From Mitsuaria sp. PDC51 (GTDB lineage: Bacteria > Pseudomonadota > Gammaproteobacteria > Burkholderiales > Burkholderiaceae_C): a DNA stretch of 64,000 nt. Shown piece after piece: positions 60,199 through 64,000 of this stretch. The notes under the pieces are model-generated. The model was not told the DNA's origin. It did not search any database and worked only from the letters and a program-made list of their open reading frames with translations. Made by a program: the position numbers and the translations under genes. Where the stretch lies: NCBI RefSeq assembly GCF_900113225.1, contig NZ_FOZE01000001.1, positions 1,550,001 to 1,614,000 of the forward strand, written 5' to 3'. Each line of letters begins with the position of its first letter. The first letter of the stretch is position 1.

Positions 60199-62136
60199 AT
60201 GCTCAAGCGACGCACGATTGGAACGACTTCCCCGGCCCGGCTGCGCCGCTGGCTGGTGGCGGGCAACCTGGCGTTGGCGCTGACCCTGAGCGCGGCCGCC
60301 TGGCTGAGCCTGCGCAATGCCCGGGAAGGCGATGAAAGCGCGGCGCAGCTGACCGCGGAGAACCTGGCCGCGAGCATGAGCGGCGAGGTCGCCGCCGAGC
60401 TGCGCCTGATCGACAACGCGCTGGCCACGGTGGCCGAGCGCTATGCGAAGACGGCGCACGCCGCCGACCGGACCCGCGTCCTGGCGCAGATGCTCGACGA
60501 GCAGCGCGAGCTCCTCAGGCACGTCAGCGCCCTGCGGGTGGCGGATGCGACGGGCGAGGTGCTGGTCCACGGCGAGGCGCCGCCCACGACGCCGATCCGC
60601 CTGGGCGACCGCAGCTACTTCGACCGGGCGCGCGCCCGCGACGCCACCGTGGTGTCGGAGCCGCTGCGCTGCCGCGTCACCGGCGAGTGGTGCATCGTGG
60701 CCGCCCGTCGCCTGATCAACGCGGACGGCCAGTTCGACGGCATCGTGCTGACCGAGCTGACCTCGGCCCACTTCGTCCAGCTTTTCTCCGGCATGGAACT
60801 CGGCCGCTCGGGCGCGATGGCGATGCGCACGAACGACAGCTTCCTGCTGGTCGCGCGCCACTCCGTGTCGGAGCCCGGCTCAGTCAAGGGCCTGGGGGAG
60901 GCCATCGTCTCCGACGCCCTGCGCGCCAACCTCAAGCGCAGTCCCGACCGCGGCTGGTACGTGACGCCCACCGCGCTGGACCGCGTCGAGCGCATCACCG
61001 CCTACCGCCGCGTGCCGGGCTACGCGTTCACGATGTACGCCGGCCTGAGCACCGGGGAGTACCTCGGCGCCTGGTACCGGCAGTGCGCGGAACTCGCCGG
61101 GCTGGTCGCGCTGATGGTGGGTCTGATCGGCGGCATCTCGGTGCTGCTCTACCGCGGCCAGAAGCGCGAGCATGACGGCCGGCTGGCCGCCGACCGCACC
61201 GCCCGCGAGCAGGCGCTGATGCTGGAGAACGACCTGATCGGCATGGCGCGGCTGAAGGACCGCGTGGTGCTCTGGGACAACCGGGCGCTGGGCCGGATCT
61301 TGGGCTATGCGCCGGGCGAGCTGCGCGGCCAGTCGATGCGCGAGCTCTACCTGGACGAGGCCACTTTCGACCACATCGGCCGGGTCGGCTACGCGGCGCT
61401 GCGGGCCGGCGGCCGCTTCCGCACGCAGGTGCAGATGCGCCGCAAGGACGGCACGCCGCTGTGGATCGACCTGAGCGGCAGCCTGGTCTCCGAGGACGAG
61501 AGCCTGTGGATGCTGGTCGACATCGACGCGCTCAAGCAGAGCGAGGAGAAGGCCTACGGCATGGCCTTCCGCGATGCGCTGACCGGGCTGCCGAACCGGC
61601 GGCTCTTCGAGGAGAAGCTCGTGGACGCCCAGGCCGCCGCGCTGCGGGCGGACCGGGGACTGGCGGTCTGCTACCTCGACCTGGACGGCTTCAAGCCGGT
61701 CAACGACCGCCATGGGCACGAGGCCGGCGACGAGGTGCTCCGGCAGGTGGCCGAGCGGCTGCAGCAGACGCTGCGCGCCAACGACATCGTGGCCCGCCTG
61801 GGCGGCGACGAGTTCGCGATCGTGCTGCCCGCCAGCGGCGACACGGCCGGCGCGCGCGCGGTGCTGCAGCGCTGCCTGGCGGAGATCGAGCGGCCGATCG
61901 CGATCGGCGGCGGACACCGGGTGACCATCAGCGCCAGTATCGGCATCGTGCTGGCCCTCGGCACCTGCGACACGGCGGCGGTGATGCGCGGCGCGGACGA
62001 GGCGATGTATGCGGCCAAGCGGGCCGGCAAGGGCCGTCTCCATTTCGGCGTGGCCGCAGGGCCGGCGGGCGGTCCGCGGCGCGTCGCGTCGGCATCAGCG
62101 CCGGCGCCGGCCGCCCGCGCGCTGTGGGTGGCATAG
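60199..62136 (+). CDS. Membrane diguanylate cyclase with Cache-like sensor, PAS and GGDEF domains
   Basis: This 645-residue inner-membrane enzyme makes c-di-GMP. It has a first membrane helix (LVAGNLALALTLSAAAWLSL), a periplasmic Cache-like sensor (about 45-285, LGDRSYFDRARARDATVVSE), a second helix (LAGLVALMVGLIGGISVLLY), a PAS domain (about 340-445) and a GGDEF domain. The active site is intact: GGDEF at 535-539. The inhibitory RxxD site is R526-D529, five residues upstream, so product inhibition is expected. DALTGLPNRRLFEEKL starts the catalytic domain. AAAGGA before ATG 60199 decides the start; an ATG 30 nt upstream is weaker. Confidence 0.94.
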   Translation: MLKRRTIGTTSPARLRRWLVAGNLALALTLSAAAWLSLRNAREGDESAAQLTAENLAASMSGEVAAELRLIDNALATVAERYAKTAHAADRTRVLAQMLDEQRELLRHVSALRVADATGEVLVHGEAPPTTPIRLGDRSYFDRARARDATVVSEPLRCRVTGEWCIVAARRLINADGQFDGIVLTELTSAHFVQLFSGMELGRSGAMAMRTNDSFLLVARHSVSEPGSVKGLGEAIVSDALRANLKRSPDRGWYVTPTALDRVERITAYRRVPGYAFTMYAGLSTGEYLGAWYRQCAELAGLVALMVGLIGGISVLLYRGQKREHDGRLAADRTAREQALMLENDLIGMARLKDRVVLWDNRALGRILGYAPGELRGQSMRELYLDEATFDHIGRVGYAALRAGGRFRTQVQMRRKDGTPLWIDLSGSLVSEDESLWMLVDIDALKQSEEKAYGMAFRDALTGLPNRRLFEEKLVDAQAAALRADRGLAVCYLDLDGFKPVNDRHGHEAGDEVLRQVAERLQQTLRANDIVARLGGDEFAIVLPASGDTAGARAVLQRCLAEIERPIAIGGGHRVTISASIGIVLALGTCDTAAVMRGADEAMYAAKRAGKGRLHFGVAAGPAGGPRRVASASAPAPAARALWVA

Positions 62137-62165
62137 CGGCTCGTCGACGCGTGACGCGTGACGAG

Positions 62166-63026
62166 TCAATGCGCCTTCGCACTGGTCGAGCCCATCGTGA
62201 ACATCACCCACTCCGGCCGCACGTTGATCCGGATCGGGTAGATGCTCACGCCCAGGCCGCTGGTGATGTAGACCGGCTGCCGGCCGACGTCGACCCATCC
62301 CCGCGTCTTGTCCTTCGGCCACCCGTGGGGCGCGACGACGGAGCCGTAGAACGGCACGCGCACCTGACCCCCATGGGTGTGGGCCGCGACCGTGAGGCCG
62401 GGGAGTGCCGGCAGGTCGAGCGCGCTGGCCGGGTCGTGCATCAGGACGAGGGCCTGCGCGCCGCGCGGCAGGCCGCGCACGGCGCGACGCGGGTCGCTGT
62501 GCCCGGACATGCGGTCGCCGACGCCCACCACCCACACCGCCGTGCCCGGCAGCGGCACGGCCTCGTTGAGCAGCACCCGGATGCCGACGGCGCGCAGCGC
62601 ACGCGTGAAGCGCGGGCCGTCGGTCCACCAGTCGTGGTTGCCGAGCACCGCGTACACGCCATGCCGGGCGCGTAGCCGTCCAAGGATCGCGGCGATCTGC
62701 TCCGGCGTGGTGCCGTCCTCGCCGCGGCCGTGGATGAAGTCGCCGGGCAGCAGCACGACGTCCGGCGCCGCGGCATTGATCGCGTCGACCACCGCCTGGG
62801 CGCGCGCCATCGTCATGACGTGGCGGAACTCGTGAGCGATGTGCCAGTCCGAGGCGACGGCGACTTTCAGCCCCGGAGGGCCTTGCCAATCGGGCACCGC
62901 AACCTGGACTTCCCGGGCGGCCACCCAGCGGGGTTCGATCAACAGGCCCCAGGCGGCCAGCAGCGCGGCGGCGAGAAGCAGGGACAGCAGCAAGGTCAGG
63001 AACTGGCGCAGCGCGGACAACAGCAT
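62166..63026 (-). CDS. Membrane-anchored metallophosphoesterase, YkuE/YaeI-like
   Basis: This 286-residue calcineurin-like phosphoesterase has an N-terminal membrane anchor (FLTLLLSLLLAAALLAAWGL). The dimetal site is visible in order: ASDWHIAHEF (D-x-H), LLPGDFIHGRG (G-D), VLGNHDWW (GNHD), LVLMHDP and AAHTHGGQVRVPF (H-x-H). Relatives YkuE and YaeI act on UDP-diacylglucosamine-like lipids or other phosphoesters outside the cytoplasmic membrane. The ATG at 63026 gives the membrane anchor, although the frame is open upstream. It is convergent with the diguanylate cyclase, with 29 nt between stops. Confidence 0.92.
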   Translation of the reverse strand: MLLSALRQFLTLLLSLLLAAALLAAWGLLIEPRWVAAREVQVAVPDWQGPPGLKVAVASDWHIAHEFRHVMTMARAQAVVDAINAAAPDVVLLPGDFIHGRGEDGTTPEQIAAILGRLRARHGVYAVLGNHDWWTDGPRFTRALRAVGIRVLLNEAVPLPGTAVWVVGVGDRMSGHSDPRRAVRGLPRGAQALVLMHDPASALDLPALPGLTVAAHTHGGQVRVPFYGSVVAPHGWPKDKTRGWVDVGRQPVYITSGLGVSIYPIRINVRPEWVMFTMGSTSAKAH

Positions 63027-63275
63027 CGAGGGGCTTGGAAGCGGCGGACGGTGGCGAGTATGCGGTGCAAACGACGGAAAGAATCGCAACGCGTCGCAAC
63101 GCGTGGACGGTCCGCGGGCGCCGCGGCGGACGCCGGCGCGCCCGGGCGTGCCCATGCGGAAGGTCACCCCTTGGCGGCGCCGTCGCGCTGGCGTGCCGGC
63201 CGCTGGTGACTTTCGTCGCTTTACCCCCTCGGGGGGCGCTGCCTCTAATGCAGGCCCCACCGAGCACCGCGCGAC

Positions 63276-64000
63276 ATGACCGCTTCCCTCCGGCTTGAAT
63301 CCCCCTTGCCCGACGGCACCTTCCGCGTGCACGAGTGCCACGCCACCGAGGCCTTGAGCGAGCTCGGCGAGATCCAGCTCCGCCTGCTCAGCGAGCGGCT
63401 GGACATCGCCGCCGGCGACCTGCTCGGCAAGCCGGTGGCCGTCGTCATCGCGCTGCGCGATGCGGCGCCACGCCGGCTGAGCGGGCATGTCGCGCGCTTC
63501 GCGCAGGGCGGCTTCGAGGGCCGCCACGCCGTCTACGAAATGACGCTCAGGCCCTGGCCGTGGCTGCTCACGCGCACCGCGGACTGCCGCATCTTCCAGG
63601 ACATGAGCGTGCCCGACATCGTGGCCGCGGTGTTCCAGGACCATGCGGCGGCGCGCTTCGAGTTCAAGCTGATGCGGCCGTACCGGCCCTGGACCTATTG
63701 CGTGCAGTACCGCGAGACGGACTTCAACTTCGTCGCGCGGCTGCTGGAGCACGAAGGCATCTACTGGCACGTCGAGCATGACGAGCGCGGCCACAAGCTG
63801 GTGCTCTGCGACGCGGCCAGCGCGCACGACAGCGCGCCGGGGTGCGAGTCGCTGCCGTTCTACGGCAACGTGGAGCAGGCGCCGCCGCTGCTGGAGCACA
63901 TCGGCCGCTGGACCAGCGAGCAGCGCATGCCGCCCGGCAAGGTCGTCCTCACCGACTACGACTTCGAGCGGCCCTCGACCTCGCTGCTGACCGAGCAGTC
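63276..64000 (+). CDS. Type VI secretion spike protein VgrG, N-terminal part only
   Basis: The first 241 residues of a VgrG/gp27-like spike protein run off the right edge. Diagnostic segments are FRVHECHATEALSELGEIQL, LLGKPVAVVIAL, HVARFAQGGFEGRHAVYEMT, RPWPWLLTRTADCRIFQDMS, VPDIVAAVF, YCVQYRETDFNFVARLLEHE and GIYWHVEHDERGHKLVLCD. VgrG trimers cap the Hcp tube and are fired into target cells, often carrying effector domains or adjacent effectors, which would lie beyond this window. The ATG at 63276 gives the normal N-terminus. No other type VI gene is in the window, so this is probably an orphan vgrG-effector module. Confidence 0.93.
   Translation, partial: MTASLRLESPLPDGTFRVHECHATEALSELGEIQLRLLSERLDIAAGDLLGKPVAVVIALRDAAPRRLSGHVARFAQGGFEGRHAVYEMTLRPWPWLLTRTADCRIFQDMSVPDIVAAVFQDHAAARFEFKLMRPYRPWTYCVQYRETDFNFVARLLEHEGIYWHVEHDERGHKLVLCDAASAHDSAPGCESLPFYGNVEQAPPLLEHIGRWTSEQRMPPGKVVLTDYDFERPSTSLLTEQ

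Noticed and set aside
57553-62136. 1527-residue continuous plus-strand frame
   Set aside because: The diguanylate cyclase begins at 60199 with a good ribosome site; everything upstream is an open shadow frame caused by high G/C content.

Overview
This window is chromosomal DNA from a high-GC betaproteobacterium, most likely a Burkholderiales member of the Roseateles/Mitsuaria/Rubrivivax kind. The reasons are the strong G/C bias at third codon positions, the density of two-component and c-di-GMP genes, the alaA-hom-thrC-moeA-moaD gene order and the ybhP-clsB-ybhN operon. This placement is inference; there is no rRNA marker here.

Layout. (1) 1-11.7 kb: a sulfur-scavenging supercluster on the + strand. 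It holds the tail of an acyl-CoA dehydrogenase-type flavoprotein, a methionine-type ABC importer (metN-metI-metQ), an NtaA/SnaA-type flavin monooxygenase, a first sulfonate-type ABC transporter (A-C-B), an SsuE-like FMN reductase, and then ssuA-ssuD-ssuC-ssuB. (2) 11.9-16.5 kb: an MgtC/DUF4010 membrane protein, facing a minus-strand operon of a 32-residue membrane peptide, ybhP, clsB and ybhN. (3) 16.9-24.6 kb: signalling genes. A REC-HD-GYP protein, a single-domain regulator and a PAS histidine kinase are translationally coupled. They are followed by a substrate-binding lipoprotein and a HAMP-PAS-GAF-REC protein whose kinase core looks precisely deleted. (4) 24.7-28.6 kb: two convergent secreted proteins, a GH9 cellulase-type enzyme and a nuclease/phosphodiesterase-fold-jacalin-ricin B protein. 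(5) 28.8-34.8 kb: an HbpS/GlcG-like heme-binding protein divergent from a FixL/FixJ-like pair, then a giant propeller sensor kinase. (6) 34.8-39.6 kb: an A/T-richer accessory segment beside a tRNA-Ala(CGC) gene. It carries a two-gene operon of large P-loop ATPases of no assigned function and a frameshifted gene remnant. This is the best candidate for an undescribed, possibly anti-phage, system. (7) 39.9-64 kb: mostly housekeeping and metabolism. It holds a proline-rich TonB-like protein, an NlpC/P60 peptidase, prpE, a HAD phosphatase, an MFS pump, PhoH, Bcp, an Mth938-fold protein, alaA-hom-thrC-moeA-moaD, a membrane aminopropyltransferase-like protein with a flavoprotein partner, a GNAT enzyme, a diguanylate cyclase, a metallophosphoesterase, and the start of a type VI secretion VgrG running off the right edge.

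How the genes work together. The left 11.7 kb forms one coherent pathway. Periplasmic binding proteins capture sulfonates or methionine-like compounds, the ABC permeases import them, SsuE supplies reduced FMN, and SsuD and related monooxygenases release sulfite. The alaA-hom-thrC block provides alanine and threonine synthesis, and moeA/moaD serve molybdenum cofactor synthesis. I saw no CRISPR array, insertion sequence, integrase or rRNA operon. All calls rest on reading the sequence and on knowledge of the families; no database search was run.
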